Positions 23,869 to 32,529 of a stretch of 64,000 nucleotides of DNA are shown one piece after another. The DNA lies in IMG/VR virus record IMGVR_UViG_3300022562_002256, positions 1 to 64,000 of that record; one strand, 5' to 3'. Source of the stretch: a virus. The position numbers were made by a program, and so were the translations under genes. The notes beneath the pieces are model-generated. The model was not told where the DNA came from. It made no database searches and saw nothing but the letters and a program-made list of their open reading frames with translations. The stretch's first letter is position 1. Every line of letters begins with the position of its first letter.

Positions 23869-24333
23869 ATGAAGACGCCCCTCACCAGCACCGACTTCGC
23901 CCTCGCCGCCGCGCAACCCCTCACCCTGGCAGACGCGCTGGTCGATGTCGCGGACATCGCGGCGCGACTGGCGCGCTACGACGGGCGACTCGGAGACTGG
24001 GCGGGTTCGATTGATGCCGTCGACCACTGGGTGGTCGACGGTTTCCGGACCGCCGTCAAGCTCCTCGCAGCTCGGGTGGCACGGTTCCTGGCGCCGAGCG
24101 AGGCGACGGTGGTCGGGTGGGCGCTCGACCACGTGTGCGCGGGCGACGCGTACGCTACGCGCGAGCTCGCCGGGCGGTTCGCATCGGCGGTGGCTCGCAA
24201 CCGCATGGTGCGCGCGATTGAGGCAAGGCTGGACGCGCCGCGGTGGGGCAAACTGTGCGAGGCGCTAAGGCGCGGGAGCGCCTCGTCGAAGCAGATGGAT
24301 CTGGCGCGTGATCTCGTCGCGGAGGCGGCGTGA
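23869..24333 (+). CDS. hypothetical helical protein, 154 aa
   Basis: Placed at ATG 23869 by promoter spacing, no Shine-Dalgarno. Ala/Arg-rich helices throughout (LVDVADIAARLARYDGRLG, KLLAARVARFL). No family recognised. Alone behind module A1. Confidence 0.6.
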   Translation: MKTPLTSTDFALAAAQPLTLADALVDVADIAARLARYDGRLGDWAGSIDAVDHWVVDGFRTAVKLLAARVARFLAPSEATVVGWALDHVCAGDAYATRELAGRFASAVARNRMVRAIEARLDAPRWGKLCEALRRGSASSKQMDLARDLVAEAA

Positions 24334-24442
24334 CAGCGAAACGCACACACGGTGGCGGCTCTCACCTACCCATCGGGATGCGACGGGTGTGCCCATGACC
24401 AGCAGCGCATAACGGCGCCGGGTCGGATGCGCGCCTGCTTGG

Positions 24443-24458
24443 TGGCACGGTTCGTGCT
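24443..24458 (+). promoter_or_regulatory. sigma-54-like -24/-12 site
   Basis: TGGCAC-GGTTC-GTGCT, predicted +1 near 24469, ATG 24471. Confidence 0.6.
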
Positions 24459-24470
24459 TAGCTGTGAGCC

Positions 24471-25463
24471 ATGAACATGACCCAAGGAGAGCGGGAATTT
24501 TTGGTTGCTGTCGGTATCCACGGCGCTGTGCGCGAGGGGCGGCAGTGGCGCGCCGGCGGCATCGTCATCAGCCGCACAGCCATCGGGCGGCTGATCCGCG
24601 GGGGATATCTGACGGGCCACAGGGGAGTGGTGCGCCGCGATCTGACGCAGCTCGGCCGCCGCGCCATCGCCCAGGGGAAGGCACCATCCGTGGGGGTGGA
24701 GGTGATCGCACGTGGGCACAACACGACGCTGCGTGGCCGCGTGGCATGCGCCACGACGCATGAAGCACTCCTCGTCCCGAGCGACTCACCGCGACCGTCA
24801 CCGGACGGTGTCCCGGTGGTGTACGTGGTGCATCGCCCGCACGCGGGTGCCCCGTGGAAGGGCTACATGTCTCCGGTGGGACTCCACATCCGCGGGCCCG
24901 GTGCGCGCGTGCTGGATGCCCTTCTCCCGCCTGCGTGGCGTGCTCCACTGACGTCCCGCCCCCACACTGCAGCACGACTCGTCGAGGTGTCCGACCGCCT
25001 CGCGTTGATCGGCGCGAGGCCGACCACTGTGGAGGAAAAGGCTGCCGAGGCTGCGCTGCCGTTGTCGTCTGTGCGGTGGTGGCTTCGGGTGTGGGAGGAG
25101 CAGCGGCGACGCCGTGCTCGCGCGTACAAGCTGGCTGCGGAAGTGCCGGCGCATGAGCGCTACCTGTCGGAGACTATTCGGCGCGACCCTGCGCCCTTCC
25201 TGGCGGCCGAGTTAGATGCCGCCATCGGAAAAATGAAACGGGACATTCTGCCCACCTTCGATGGTGCGGCGCGGAGTGACATGGCCGCTGTGCGGCCACT
25301 GGAGTGGTTCATAGCGAGACACCGAGAGATGTGGATTTTGGAGGACACGGTGTCCCGTGCTTACCCCGAGGTTGAAGCCTGGGCTCGCGACGTGGTGACG
25401 GCACGCCGCGAGCGTCAGCGCCAGTGGGACGCGCGGCTCGCTCAGCAGCGCGGAACGCCCTAG
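24471..25463 (+). CDS. hypothetical protein with winged-helix-like N-terminus, 330 aa
   Basis: Residues 1-75 read as a wing-helix unit (IVISRTAIGRLIRGGYL, DLTQLGRRAIAQ). The middle is a beta domain (VPVVYVVHRPHAGAPWKGY) and the C-terminus a long charged helix (WWLRVWEEQRRRRARAYKLA). Could be a DNA-binding regulator, but no family is recognised. Confidence 0.6.
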   Translation: MNMTQGEREFLVAVGIHGAVREGRQWRAGGIVISRTAIGRLIRGGYLTGHRGVVRRDLTQLGRRAIAQGKAPSVGVEVIARGHNTTLRGRVACATTHEALLVPSDSPRPSPDGVPVVYVVHRPHAGAPWKGYMSPVGLHIRGPGARVLDALLPPAWRAPLTSRPHTAARLVEVSDRLALIGARPTTVEEKAAEAALPLSSVRWWLRVWEEQRRRRARAYKLAAEVPAHERYLSETIRRDPAPFLAAELDAAIGKMKRDILPTFDGAARSDMAAVRPLEWFIARHREMWILEDTVSRAYPEVEAWARDVVTARRERQRQWDARLAQQRGTP

Positions 25464-25489
25464 CCAACGCGATCACCCGAGGCGACAAG

Positions 25490-25505
25490 TGGCACGGCGC
25501 GTGCA
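25490..25505 (+). promoter_or_regulatory. sigma-54-like -24/-12 site
   Basis: TGGCAC-GGCGC-GTGCA, predicted +1 near 25516, ATG 25518. Confidence 0.65.
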
Positions 25506-25517
25506 TATATGGTGGGC

Positions 25518-25964
25518 ATGATGAAGTGGAACGGCAAACCGAAACCGCCCCGCGTCGACGCGGGGCAGTGGTGGGGCACTTTGGTTGACTACAGCTTTGA
25601 CGGGACCGACATCATGGTCGGACACGTGAGACGCCTTCACCCCGATTGTGTGTCGATCGGCGATTCCACCGACACCGTGCCACATGGCCAAGTTTACCTG
25701 GGTTGCGGCGAGCGACCTTCCCCGTCCCCCGGCATGGTCGAACGACTCGCACGCGTGGGGAGCCGCGTGCTCCCCGGTCCCACGCGAGGGGCTGCGCTCG
25801 ATGACCGCGATCCAAAGGGGCGATGGCTCCTGCGGGAGATCGCCAAGGACGTGGCGATCGGAGAGGCCGAGCGGCGAGCCAAAGGGGAGGCGAGCAAGCT
25901 GACCCCAACTGAGTTGGTGATGCTCGAGACGTGGCGCTCGCTGCGCACGCTGGGGTACGCGTAA
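25518..25964 (+). CDS. hypothetical protein, 148 aa
   Basis: N-terminal beta barrel-like part (WWGTLVDYSFDGTDIMVGHV) and helical C-terminus (LLREIAKDVAIGEAERRAKG). ATG 25518 fits promoter spacing; a second ATG follows. Unrecognised. Confidence 0.6.
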   Translation: MMKWNGKPKPPRVDAGQWWGTLVDYSFDGTDIMVGHVRRLHPDCVSIGDSTDTVPHGQVYLGCGERPSPSPGMVERLARVGSRVLPGPTRGAALDDRDPKGRWLLREIAKDVAIGEAERRAKGEASKLTPTELVMLETWRSLRTLGYA

Positions 25965-25966
25965 CG

Positions 25967-25982
25967 TGGCCCGATTCGTGCA
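25967..25982 (+). promoter_or_regulatory. sigma-54-like site with TGGCCC
   Basis: TGGCCC-GATTC-GTGCA, predicted +1 near 25993, GTG 25995. An AGGAGG sits upstream of the predicted start, so read-through from 25518 may also translate the gene. Confidence 0.5.
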
Positions 25983-25994
25983 AGGAGGTCGGTC

Positions 25995-26399
25995 GTGAAC
26001 ACCGACACAACTGTGATTGATGACACGGCCGTCCGAGCGTTTGGCACGCGCTGGAGCCTCGATGGAGGCGACGTCCTCGTCCTCATGGAGGTGGTGGGGC
26101 GTTGCTCTGTCGCTCTCGCTGCGGGGGTCGGTGGGAAGTGGCCGGGATGGGGCTACGCTGCGGTTTGCGAAGACGCCGACGACGGGCAGATGCCGCCCCT
26201 CGTGGACGTGCGCGTTCCGCTCTCGCGATGGGGCGAATTCGTAGCCGCCGTGGTGGATCTCCTCGTCGATGGTGAGGACGTCAGGATCTACCCGAACCGC
26301 CACTTCGCGGCCAAGTGTATGTTGGCCGGGGAGTGGGAAGACCACCCGATCGGCCAGGCGCTGCTCGGAACAGCAGACGCCGTCCGCCGAGTGGCATAG
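25995..26399 (+). CDS. hypothetical protein, 134 aa
   Basis: GTG 25995. Beta-rich first half (DGGDVLVLMEVVGRCSVALA) and an alpha/beta second half (WGEFVAAVVDLLVDGEDVRI). Unrecognised. Confidence 0.6.
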   Translation: MNTDTTVIDDTAVRAFGTRWSLDGGDVLVLMEVVGRCSVALAAGVGGKWPGWGYAAVCEDADDGQMPPLVDVRVPLSRWGEFVAAVVDLLVDGEDVRIYPNRHFAAKCMLAGEWEDHPIGQALLGTADAVRRVA

Positions 26400-26407
26400 T
26401 ACTTGCA
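26392..26407 (+). promoter_or_regulatory. sigma-54-like site, closest to the classical -12
   Basis: TGGCAT-AGTAC-TTGCA, predicted +1 at 26418, one base before ATG 26419. Overlaps the end of the upstream gene. Confidence 0.6.
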
Positions 26408-26418
26408 GGGCAACCGTT

Positions 26419-26736
26419 ATGTTCATCGCCTTGCTCTCAGGCCGGATTCAGCACTGTTCCTGTGACGCCGGTTGCTCTACCGGCTGGGTCAGGCTGAATG
26501 CAACCGATCCCGTGGCAGCGGTTAAGGAGGCGACCGCCCTGTACCCGACATATTGGCCTGGGTGCGGGCGTGCGCTGCTCGCGGTGAGAGCTATCAAGGT
26601 CGTGGAAGTGGCGATGGAAGTCGACCTCGCAGATGATATCCAGGCGGTTGAGGAGGCGCGACGTGGTGAGTGCGCCAGGCGGTCTGAGTGTGAGCACCAG
26701 CCCAAGCGGCGGGTGTCGCCCACAATTTCGCGGTGA
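26419..26736 (+). CDS. hypothetical protein, 105 aa
   Basis: Cys residues in HCSCDAGCSTGW (10-21) and YWPGCGRA suggest a metal site. The C-terminus is a charged helix (AMEVDLADDIQAVEEARRG). Start fixed by the promoter. Unrecognised. Confidence 0.6.
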   Translation: MFIALLSGRIQHCSCDAGCSTGWVRLNATDPVAAVKEATALYPTYWPGCGRALLAVRAIKVVEVAMEVDLADDIQAVEEARRGECARRSECEHQPKRRVSPTISR

Positions 26737-26742
26737 GTGTTC

Positions 26743-26958
26743 ATGATTGAGAGGCGTTGGTGGGGCGGGGTTGTTGAGCGGATTGAGCGTGTCCCGGGGG
26801 GCCCGCCACATGTTCCACGTGCATCGCGGCCGTACAGTGGCGTGCCTCAGCCGACGACGGTTGGTTGGCTAACTGCTGGAGACGGCAAACGGTGCTGCCG
26901 TTCAAATGCCGAACGCGTGGCTCGGCGGCGTCGGCGCCGCCAGCGCGGGAAGAGGTAG
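26743..26958 (+). CDS. doubtful small ORF, 71 aa
   Basis: Basic, Arg/Pro-rich product with low coding character and no ribosome site; its start is 7 nt after the previous gene. The gap 26737-26999 otherwise shows no feature except the Shine-Dalgarno of the next gene. Confidence 0.2.
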   Translation: MIERRWWGGVVERIERVPGGPPHVPRASRPYSGVPQPTTVGWLTAGDGKRCCRSNAERVARRRRRRQRGKR

Positions 26959-26999
26959 AACTTGGGGGGGGGCGGAAACACGAAGAGAAGGAGGACAGC

Positions 27000-27668
27000 A
27001 TGCCTTTGCGTGCGAGGACAGATACGGCTCCGGAACCGGAGCAAACGTGGGACGGCCGCGGCCAGGAACCCGGTGAGAAGAACTACGGGCGGTCGCTTAC
27101 CATCGTGGAGGCGCTCGCCGGGGATCGCGTGCGCGTGCGGCACGACGGTCTCCACGGCCGGGTGAATGGCACCATGTCGTACGACAGCCTATGGTCGGGG
27201 TGGGCGCTTCGGCCCAAGGTTGCGACGGCGCCGCCCCCCGCCGAAGCCCCGCCCCCGGTGGCCGAGCCGCCGGAAACGAAACTCGCGGAGACGGCCGTCA
27301 TGGCGAAAGCACCGGGCGGGGCAGTGTTCGATGGGCTGTACACCACGCCGGTTGATGTGACCGGCGTGCAGGATGGAATCGCCCTGCCGTCCCAGGTGTC
27401 GCTGCCGCTGGCCGAGCAGGCGCAAGGTCCCAACCCCGCGCCGAACGCTCATGCCGCCCCGACGCCGTCGGCGAGAACCGTCTCCGCGCTGGAGCGTATC
27501 GCCATCGCGTTGGAGAACGCTGTGGCTTTATTCAAGCGCTATGCGTCGGCGACCGACCCCATCGCCCAGGCGGCGCTCGGGGACGCACGGGATGCAGGTA
27601 GGCTGGCGAGGGGGTTGGCCAACGGCCATGACGCTTGCGAGGAACGCCCCATCCCGCGCGAGGAGTGA
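27000..27668 (+). CDS. hypothetical protein with Pro-rich linker, 222 aa
   Basis: ATG 27000 follows AAGGAGG. Residues 28-65 form a small beta domain (RSLTIVEALAGDRVRVRHDG). A long Pro/Ala linker covers 75-100 and 145-165, and the C-terminus is helical (ALERIAIALENAVALFKRY). Modular, maybe scaffold-like; function unknown. Confidence 0.6.
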   Translation: MPLRARTDTAPEPEQTWDGRGQEPGEKNYGRSLTIVEALAGDRVRVRHDGLHGRVNGTMSYDSLWSGWALRPKVATAPPPAEAPPPVAEPPETKLAETAVMAKAPGGAVFDGLYTTPVDVTGVQDGIALPSQVSLPLAEQAQGPNPAPNAHAAPTPSARTVSALERIAIALENAVALFKRYASATDPIAQAALGDARDAGRLARGLANGHDACEERPIPREE

Positions 27669-27680
27669 CCGCCAACCACC

Positions 27681-28103
27681 ATGAGCGCCCCCACCGCCCC
27701 GCCGTGTCTCCGCCAGTCGGCCAGGTTCTACGCCATGGCTCGGGCGGTGGCTCGAGCCGTGCGGTGGGGGCTCGAGCGGGGCATGGTGGACACCGCCATC
27801 CATCAGGCAGCCATGATCGAAATCCGCCGGTTGATGGCGGACGGTATGGCGCTTCGTGTGCAGGAGCGGCTCGTCGAGGCACGTCGCTCCATCGGGACCA
27901 CCGTCCGCTCGCATTACCGGGCGCGGTGGTATGGGGTGGTCGTAGGGTGCTCTACCACCCCAGGCTTGGAGCAGTGTGTCGTGGTGCGGATCACGCACGA
28001 TCGGAACGGTAAGCCGGTCGCCAAACCCAACTCGCCGGGGCGGTTGATCGAGATCGATCCGGTATGGCTCACGCTTACCCCGCCTCCTAAAGCCGAGACA
28101 TGA
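27681..28103 (+). CDS. hypothetical protein, 140 aa
   Basis: Basic helical N-terminus (ARAVARAVRWGLERGMVDTA) and a beta-barrel-like C-terminus (ARWYGVVVGCSTTPGLEQCV). Stop overlaps the next ATG. Unrecognised. Confidence 0.6.
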   Translation: MSAPTAPPCLRQSARFYAMARAVARAVRWGLERGMVDTAIHQAAMIEIRRLMADGMALRVQERLVEARRSIGTTVRSHYRARWYGVVVGCSTTPGLEQCVVVRITHDRNGKPVAKPNSPGRLIEIDPVWLTLTPPPKAET

Positions 28104-28363
28104 CACCGAACCGTCGCCACGCCCCTGAGCCAACGATGCCCCGGCGTACCGATCGCCCCGCTGCCCCGCCGCCATCGAGCCCCCTGTCGCTGATGGACCT
28201 GGTGGCGCTCGACCTGCTCGACTCGCGCTACACCGCGGCTCTGGCGAGCGCATCAGCCGGCGACACGACAGCGCTCGCGAAGGCGCACCGTGCGCTCGAC
28301 GAGATGGAAGCCATCCTCTCAAAGAAGCTGCAGTGTAGACCTAGCGGCGGCCCGATGATATAA
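28100..28363 (+). CDS. hypothetical protein, 87 aa
   Basis: ATG 28100 overlaps the previous TGA. Pro-rich first 30 residues, then helices (LMDLVALDLLDSRYTAALAS). Unrecognised. Confidence 0.55.
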   Translation: MTPNRRHAPEPTMPRRTDRPAAPPPSSPLSLMDLVALDLLDSRYTAALASASAGDTTALAKAHRALDEMEAILSKKLQCRPSGGPMI

Positions 28364-28400
28364 CTGGCCCACCGCTCGCGGGCGAGGTCTTGGACGCCAC

Positions 28401-28655
28401 ATGATGTCTACAGCGCTTGACGACATGGTTCGCCGTGGCGCGACCGACATCCACCTCACGACGGGCGAGCGTGTCGGTCGACGGCATGCCGCCTTCTTTC
28501 GGGCATATGGGTTCGCCCCTGTCGATTGGCATCTTGGTCGCTATCGACGTGGCACATCGGAGGTCGTGTGGGTGAGACCGCCGGGAGGCATCATCCACTC
28601 CAGCAGCGAGGCCACGACATCGCCGTGCCACAGGTTGAAAACGGGGACGCCGTGA
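28401..28655 (+). CDS. hypothetical protein, C-terminus uncertain
   Basis: About 55 residues look coding (DDMVRRGATDIHLTTGERVG, then GFAPVDWHLGRYRRG). The remainder overlaps the minus-strand SLOG gene by 115 nt, and a TGA in a neighbouring frame at 28571-28573 suggests the real end is there. Confidence 0.45.
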   Translation: MMSTALDDMVRRGATDIHLTTGERVGRRHAAFFRAYGFAPVDWHLGRYRRGTSEVVWVRPPGGIIHSSSEATTSPCHRLKTGTP

Positions 28656-29176
28656 GCGGCGGCGATGCGGATGGCCTGGCCTGTTCCCCCGGTACTTCGC
28701 GACGTCTGCACGCGCACTCCGTCGGCGCCATCCGGCGTCCAGCACAACACGAACGCCGATGCCCGATCGAGTCCGGGCCCAAGGATTTGGTGGACGTTGC
28801 GGGCATGTAGTGCCCGTGCTCCCGGCGACAACCGCGCCCAACCCGGGTGATACCGTGCTGCGATGGCGTGAGCTTGCGGGGATGCTTCGGGTTGAAGCAG
28901 GCTTGGTATGGGGCGGCCCCACCGGTTGACCGCGTCGAACCCAGCCCACGGCAGGTATACCTCCGCCCATCCGCTAGCCCCCAGCAAGAAATAGGTGTCG
29001 GCCCCCTCAGCGCCACCCGTGCGCAGCCTCCATCCTCCTCGCCACACCAGTTCCTCGGCAGCACGTCGCATGAGCGCCAACACGTCAGGCGGCGTTCGAC
29101 GCGACCCGATACCAGTGTACGCGGCCGGGGTCGGTGTCGAGTCGACCAGCGACCGAAACGACTTGTGGTCAGCCAT
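28541..29176 (-). CDS. SLOG/DprA-like Rossmann protein, 211 aa
   Basis: AYTGIGSRRTPPDVLALMRR followed by GGWRLRTGGAEGADTYFLLG is the nucleotide-binding start of the SLOG superfamily (DprA/LOG/YpsA). The C-terminal FVLCWTPDGADGV, then STGGTGQAIRIAAAHGVPVF completes the fold. Many phage homologues are annotated DprA-like. It ends the 32509-28541 operon and overlaps the preceding stop. Confidence 0.75.
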   Translation of the reverse strand: MADHKSFRSLVDSTPTPAAYTGIGSRRTPPDVLALMRRAAEELVWRGGWRLRTGGAEGADTYFLLGASGWAEVYLPWAGFDAVNRWGRPIPSLLQPEASPQAHAIAARYHPGWARLSPGARALHARNVHQILGPGLDRASAFVLCWTPDGADGVRVQTSRSTGGTGQAIRIAAAHGVPVFNLWHGDVVASLLEWMMPPGGLTHTTSDVPRR

Positions 29177-29477
29177 GGCCCTGCCCTGCACGCCATGCCA
29201 GAAACTCGCGCCCCACGCCCGCGTGGGGAAGGGGTCGCTCATCAGCCTGCCGTTGCTTGAGCACCTCCGCGCGAGCGAACGCCACAACGTCGGGCCACCC
29301 CGCGAACTCGCGACTGTACGCAGTGTAGCCGTGACGAGTGACGCTCGTCACGGCCATGCCCTCGGTGGCCACGACGGCATCCCTTGCGGCGTAGGGTGGG
29401 CGCTGGAGCACGACATTGCCGCCGTCGCGCGCGAGGAGCCAGCCGTCGTTCTTGTCCAAGGCGAGAAGCGAGATCAC
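29169..29477 (-). CDS. hypothetical protein, 102 aa
   Basis: GTG 29477 overlaps the previous TGA. Beta-rich first half (DKNDGWLLARDGGNVVLQRP) and a helical DVVAFARAEVLKQRQAD. Overlaps the SLOG gene start. Unrecognised. Confidence 0.6.
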   Translation of the reverse strand: MISLLALDKNDGWLLARDGGNVVLQRPPYAARDAVVATEGMAVTSVTRHGYTAYSREFAGWPDVVAFARAEVLKQRQADERPLPHAGVGREFLAWRAGQGHG

Positions 29478-29722
29478 AGCGGTGGCTCCATGCGCCGCAG
29501 GGCCCGCCCCTGCGCCCGTCCGCGCTCGATGGCGCGCACCAACGGCGACCTCGGGCCTGCCCGCTCGGCCATCTCCCGCAGCGTGCGAGGCGGTTTCTTG
29601 CCCCCGAGCGCCCAGCGCCACGCGATCTGCTCGATCTCTATTAGAGCGGCGGCCATCGCCATGCCGTCTGGGCCCTCCGCGCGCCGACACAGGCTTTTCG
29701 TTGTTGATTTAAGCAACCTCAT
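29474..29722 (-). CDS. hypothetical protein, 82 aa
   Basis: Helical, basic (AALIEIEQIAWRWALGGKKP, LREMAERAGPRSPLVRAIER). Starts and stops overlap both neighbours. Unrecognised. Confidence 0.6.
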   Translation of the reverse strand: MRLLKSTTKSLCRRAEGPDGMAMAAALIEIEQIAWRWALGGKKPPRTLREMAERAGPRSPLVRAIERGRAQGRALRRMEPPL

Positions 29723-29958
29723 CGCCGAGCCCCGCTGAGAGCGGCGAGGAGAGTCCTCTTCTCGCTCAGGTGAGACAGCGAGATGCCATCAACAATCTCC
29801 CGGGCCCGCTCGAGCCCATCGTTGAAGCCCGCGTCACGCTCTGGTGTTGTCGGTGGCTGCGCGCGACGCATGGTAGCCATGGCGAGGCGGTGGTCGAGAA
29901 ACAGCGCCACGGTTGCGATGACGACGACTCCGGCGATGATGAAAAACGGCGTGCTCAT
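29719..29958 (-). CDS. small single-pass membrane protein, 79 aa
   Basis: Residues 5-23 (FFIIAGVVVIATVALFLDH) form a membrane helix; the rest is a charged cytoplasmic-type tail with DGLERAREIVDGIS. Unknown function in the TIR-SLOG operon. Confidence 0.65.
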   Translation of the reverse strand: MSTPFFIIAGVVVIATVALFLDHRLAMATMRRAQPPTTPERDAGFNDGLERAREIVDGISLSHLSEKRTLLAALSGARR

Positions 29959-29961
29959 GTT

Positions 29962-30195
29962 CTAGTCGGCCCTCGCAAAGGGTGGATTCTCACTCGTGTC
30001 CCAGTAAACCCGACGGTTGCCACAGTCACATCGTCGGCTCACGCCGTCCCACCCGCGGCAGGCCGCGTCGCAGGCGTCGGAGCCAGCAAACGAGTGCCAT
30101 TCGCCGCCGCTCGGGCGCGGCAGGCCACAGTCGTCATACCACGCGTCAACGTCGGCCCGCGTGGCATGTGGTGGTGGGAATGCAACGGCGCTCAT
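29962..30195 (-). CDS. CDCGNRR zinc-knuckle protein, 77 aa
   Basis: The C-terminal part CRGWDGVSRRCDCGNRRVYW carries closely spaced Cys likely to bind zinc and is shared with 50108-50539. The N-terminal 40 residues are not shared. Overlaps its upstream neighbour by 4 nt. Unknown function. Confidence 0.6.
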   Translation of the reverse strand: MSAVAFPPPHATRADVDAWYDDCGLPRPSGGEWHSFAGSDACDAACRGWDGVSRRCDCGNRRVYWDTSENPPFARAD

Positions 30196-30410
30196 TCCTC
30201 GAAGTCCTCGGCACCGCCGGACTCGAACTGGATGGTGTCCTCACCATCATAGAGGACCGGCTCCATATTGCCCACCTCGAGTTCCCACGCCGTGCGGAGT
30301 TCCGCAAGCGCACGCCGGCGCGAACATCCGAGCCGCCGCATGACGGCGCGAATGCACCGCTCGCCAGCCATGACGGTGACACGCATTTCGGTCGGGCTGA
30401 TTGTGCTCAC
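30192..30410 (-). CDS. hypothetical protein, 72 aa
   Basis: GTG 30410 overlaps the ASCH gene stop. Basic helix-turn-helix-like middle (ERCIRAVMRRLGCSRRRALA) and an acidic tail. Possibly DNA-binding, not assignable. Confidence 0.55.
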   Translation of the reverse strand: MSTISPTEMRVTVMAGERCIRAVMRRLGCSRRRALAELRTAWELEVGNMEPVLYDGEDTIQFESGGAEDFEE

Positions 30411-31015
30411 GTGCCGCACACACGTCGAATGGTAACCATCGGTTGCGCTCCCGCCACAGGCGCCTCCAGCTTGCACTTGCGGCACGTCATCGCCGCCCCT
30501 TCGGTCTCGCGGGGGCCTGGCATCCCACACCCCGCGCACGCGCCGATCCAAAACGCACCCCGCCCGCCCACGCATGGGATCGGCTCGACCTCCAACACAG
30601 CGCCGAGCCGGAGGCCATGCTCGCCGGGGACCGCCCACGGGTCACGTGGCGCGGGCCCGTTCGCGACCACGCCCACGAGCTCGGCCAGCGCGACCACATG
30701 GCCGGCGCGAGCGATGGCATCGCGTAGGGTCCACCTTTCGGGACCAGTCCACCGCGCGCCAGTCACGATGAAAGCGTCGCGGTGCGCGGCGATGGCATCC
30801 GAAAGGTCGGCGACCTTGCTTGCCGTCAACGTGAGCCACCCCCGCCAGCCCCGAAGCCGCCCGGCGACGCTCGGGGCTCGGTTCTCGATCCGCTTGCCGG
30901 CCCACAGGATGAGCCACCACCACGGTGGTAGCAGCGTGAGAGCTCGCTGGGGTAGCGGCACCGCCGGCGACTCGCCGCGGGCCAATGCGGCGGTGATGGT
31001 GGCCATGTCGATCAT
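30407..31015 (-). CDS. ASCH-domain-like protein, 202 aa
   Basis: ALTLLPPWWWLILWAGKRIE and NRAPSVAGRLRGWRGWLTLT match the ASCH/PUA-like start, where a buried aromatic cluster precedes the K-x-x-E-N segment. Then VVALAELVGVV continues the barrel. The C-terminus adds Cys pairs (CAGCG, CRKCK) forming a ribbon. ASCH proteins bind RNA or hydrolyse modified nucleosides. ATG 31015 overlaps the Gp37/Gp68 stop. Confidence 0.65.
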   Translation of the reverse strand: MIDMATITAALARGESPAVPLPQRALTLLPPWWWLILWAGKRIENRAPSVAGRLRGWRGWLTLTASKVADLSDAIAAHRDAFIVTGARWTGPERWTLRDAIARAGHVVALAELVGVVANGPAPRDPWAVPGEHGLRLGAVLEVEPIPCVGGRGAFWIGACAGCGMPGPRETEGAAMTCRKCKLEAPVAGAQPMVTIRRVCGT

Positions 31016-32055
31016 CGGGGCCTCCCTGGCATTTCGTCCCACGTGCGGCCGTCTAGCAGCCGCCCGGCAGCCTTCTTGCCGACGTCATAGAGAACGACCT
31101 CATCATCACTTTCCCGCGGAAGCACCCCTAGCCGCCATACCCCGCTGCGGCTGAGGCTTCCCCATCGCCCCGGGGGACAGGGTAGCGCCGTCTGGTCCCG
31201 GGGCACGTAGCGACCCCATTGTTTGAACAGAAAGGGCACCCCCGCGGCCTGACACTGATCCCTGACACCACGAACCCAATCGGGGTGCATCGGCCGCCCG
31301 TGTCGCCCGCTCTCGCCGCCCACGATAACCCAGTCGAGAGGCGCCGCCGCCTGCCCGGTGTGCAGGTGCTCCGAAATGTCGCCTGGGTCCTCGAGCAGCG
31401 GCTCCATGCTCAGATATCGCACCCAGGCCGGGATCGACCGGAGCGCCGCGATTCGGGGGATGCCATGTCGCCTGTCCTCCACAGTGGTTCCTACCCACAC
31501 GTTTGGTAGCGGCCACGGCGTCGCGAGAAGCTCGGGGGTGATCTGGCGGAGCAGCGGGTGTTGGCACCGGCGCTGCGCTTCGACCAGGCACCGCGCCGCC
31601 GGCGACATGCCCCGCCCGGCGTTGGCGTCGGCCGCGCTCTGGGTCAGCCAGTCGAACCACTGCACGAGCCGGTCCGCGCGCTTGGTGAGCACTTGGAAGG
31701 TATGCCACCAGGCCGTAAGCATGATCCCCCACACGGCAGCGATGTACTCGTCGCTCACGCCCTCACCGTAAATGTCGCTCATGGAGCAGACGAAGATCGT
31801 GCGCGCACGAGTCCACCGGAGCGGCTGGTCGAGCACCGCCGGCACCTCGCGGAAGTCGCCAGTCCACACTCGCAACTTGCGACCACCCGCGAACCCGGGG
31901 CGGGTCAATCCGGCGTAGCTCGCCTGCCCCATCGCCTCGAGCCGCGCGGTCATCTCCTCGGCGTAGCAGTTGGCACACCCCGGTGACACCGGTTGGCAGC
32001 CGTGGACGGGGTTCCACGTGGCCTCTGTCCACTCGATCGTGCTGTTGTCACCCAT
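31012..32055 (-). CDS. Gp37/Gp68 family (DUF5131) protein, 347 aa
   Basis: Begins DNSTIEWTEATWNPVHGCQP with VSPGCANCYAEEM, the diagnostic start of the phage Gp37/Gp68 family, whose CxxxC-type cysteines (HGC...GCANC) suggest an iron-sulfur site. Downstream PNVWVGTTVEDRRH and LDWVIVGGESG are also typical. Length is normal for the family. Biochemical role is not established. ATG 32055 overlaps the TIR-like gene stop. Confidence 0.85.
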   Translation of the reverse strand: MGDNSTIEWTEATWNPVHGCQPVSPGCANCYAEEMTARLEAMGQASYAGLTRPGFAGGRKLRVWTGDFREVPAVLDQPLRWTRARTIFVCSMSDIYGEGVSDEYIAAVWGIMLTAWWHTFQVLTKRADRLVQWFDWLTQSAADANAGRGMSPAARCLVEAQRRCQHPLLRQITPELLATPWPLPNVWVGTTVEDRRHGIPRIAALRSIPAWVRYLSMEPLLEDPGDISEHLHTGQAAAPLDWVIVGGESGRHGRPMHPDWVRGVRDQCQAAGVPFLFKQWGRYVPRDQTALPCPPGRWGSLSRSGVWRLGVLPRESDDEVVLYDVGKKAAGRLLDGRTWDEMPGRPR

Positions 32056-32509
32056 CGCTGCAGCCGCCCCCTCGCCTTGCTTCATCCACAATCTTGCGCG
32101 CCGCCTCCAGGATTGTGGTAACTCGCATTCCCGGCCAAGCTGTACGAAGAGGACACTCTGGCGGGTTCAGCGACGGGATGTCCCCGAGCTGGATCGACCG
32201 TTCCTTTCCCGTTGTGGTGTCGGTGTACTTGTATGACGCAAAACGGATGAGCGCGAAGTCAACGTGGAGAAAAAACAGGGGCGTGCCAGCGCTGAGGATG
32301 GCGGACGCGTCGCGCTCACGTGCCGCCGACGCCAGGAAGTGCGCAGACACCAGCGCCACGGCGACATCGGCCCGTCGTTCTACGTCGGTGATGATATCTA
32401 CCGGGATGTCGCTGCCTTGCACTACATCAGCGACCGCGCGGCTCACGACCGCCGCCACGTCGCTGTCCTGTTCCGCCCAACACATGAGGACCCTACGCCT
32501 GGTGGTCAA
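32048..32509 (-). CDS. TIR-like domain protein, 153 aa
   Basis: TTG 32509 has AAGGAG 8 nt upstream. RRVLMCWAEQDSDVAAVVSR then ADVAVALVSAHFLASAARER and TPLFFLHVDFALIRF follow the TIR order: first strand with acidic loop, a long helix, the VxLVSxxFLxS strand and a following Glu-bearing helix (RERDASAIL). Bacterial TIRs often hydrolyse NAD+ or bind partners in defence; activity here is unproven. First protein gene after the tRNA-like gene. Confidence 0.5.
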   Translation of the reverse strand: MTTRRRVLMCWAEQDSDVAAVVSRAVADVVQGSDIPVDIITDVERRADVAVALVSAHFLASAARERDASAILSAGTPLFFLHVDFALIRFASYKYTDTTTGKERSIQLGDIPSLNPPECPLRTAWPGMRVTTILEAARKIVDEARRGGGCSDG

Positions 32510-32529
32510 GATTTGTGCTCCTTCCGTAG

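Noticed and set aside
26865-26960. Possible tRNA from GTTCAAATGCC segment
   Set aside because: No acceptor or anticodon arm can be paired around it.
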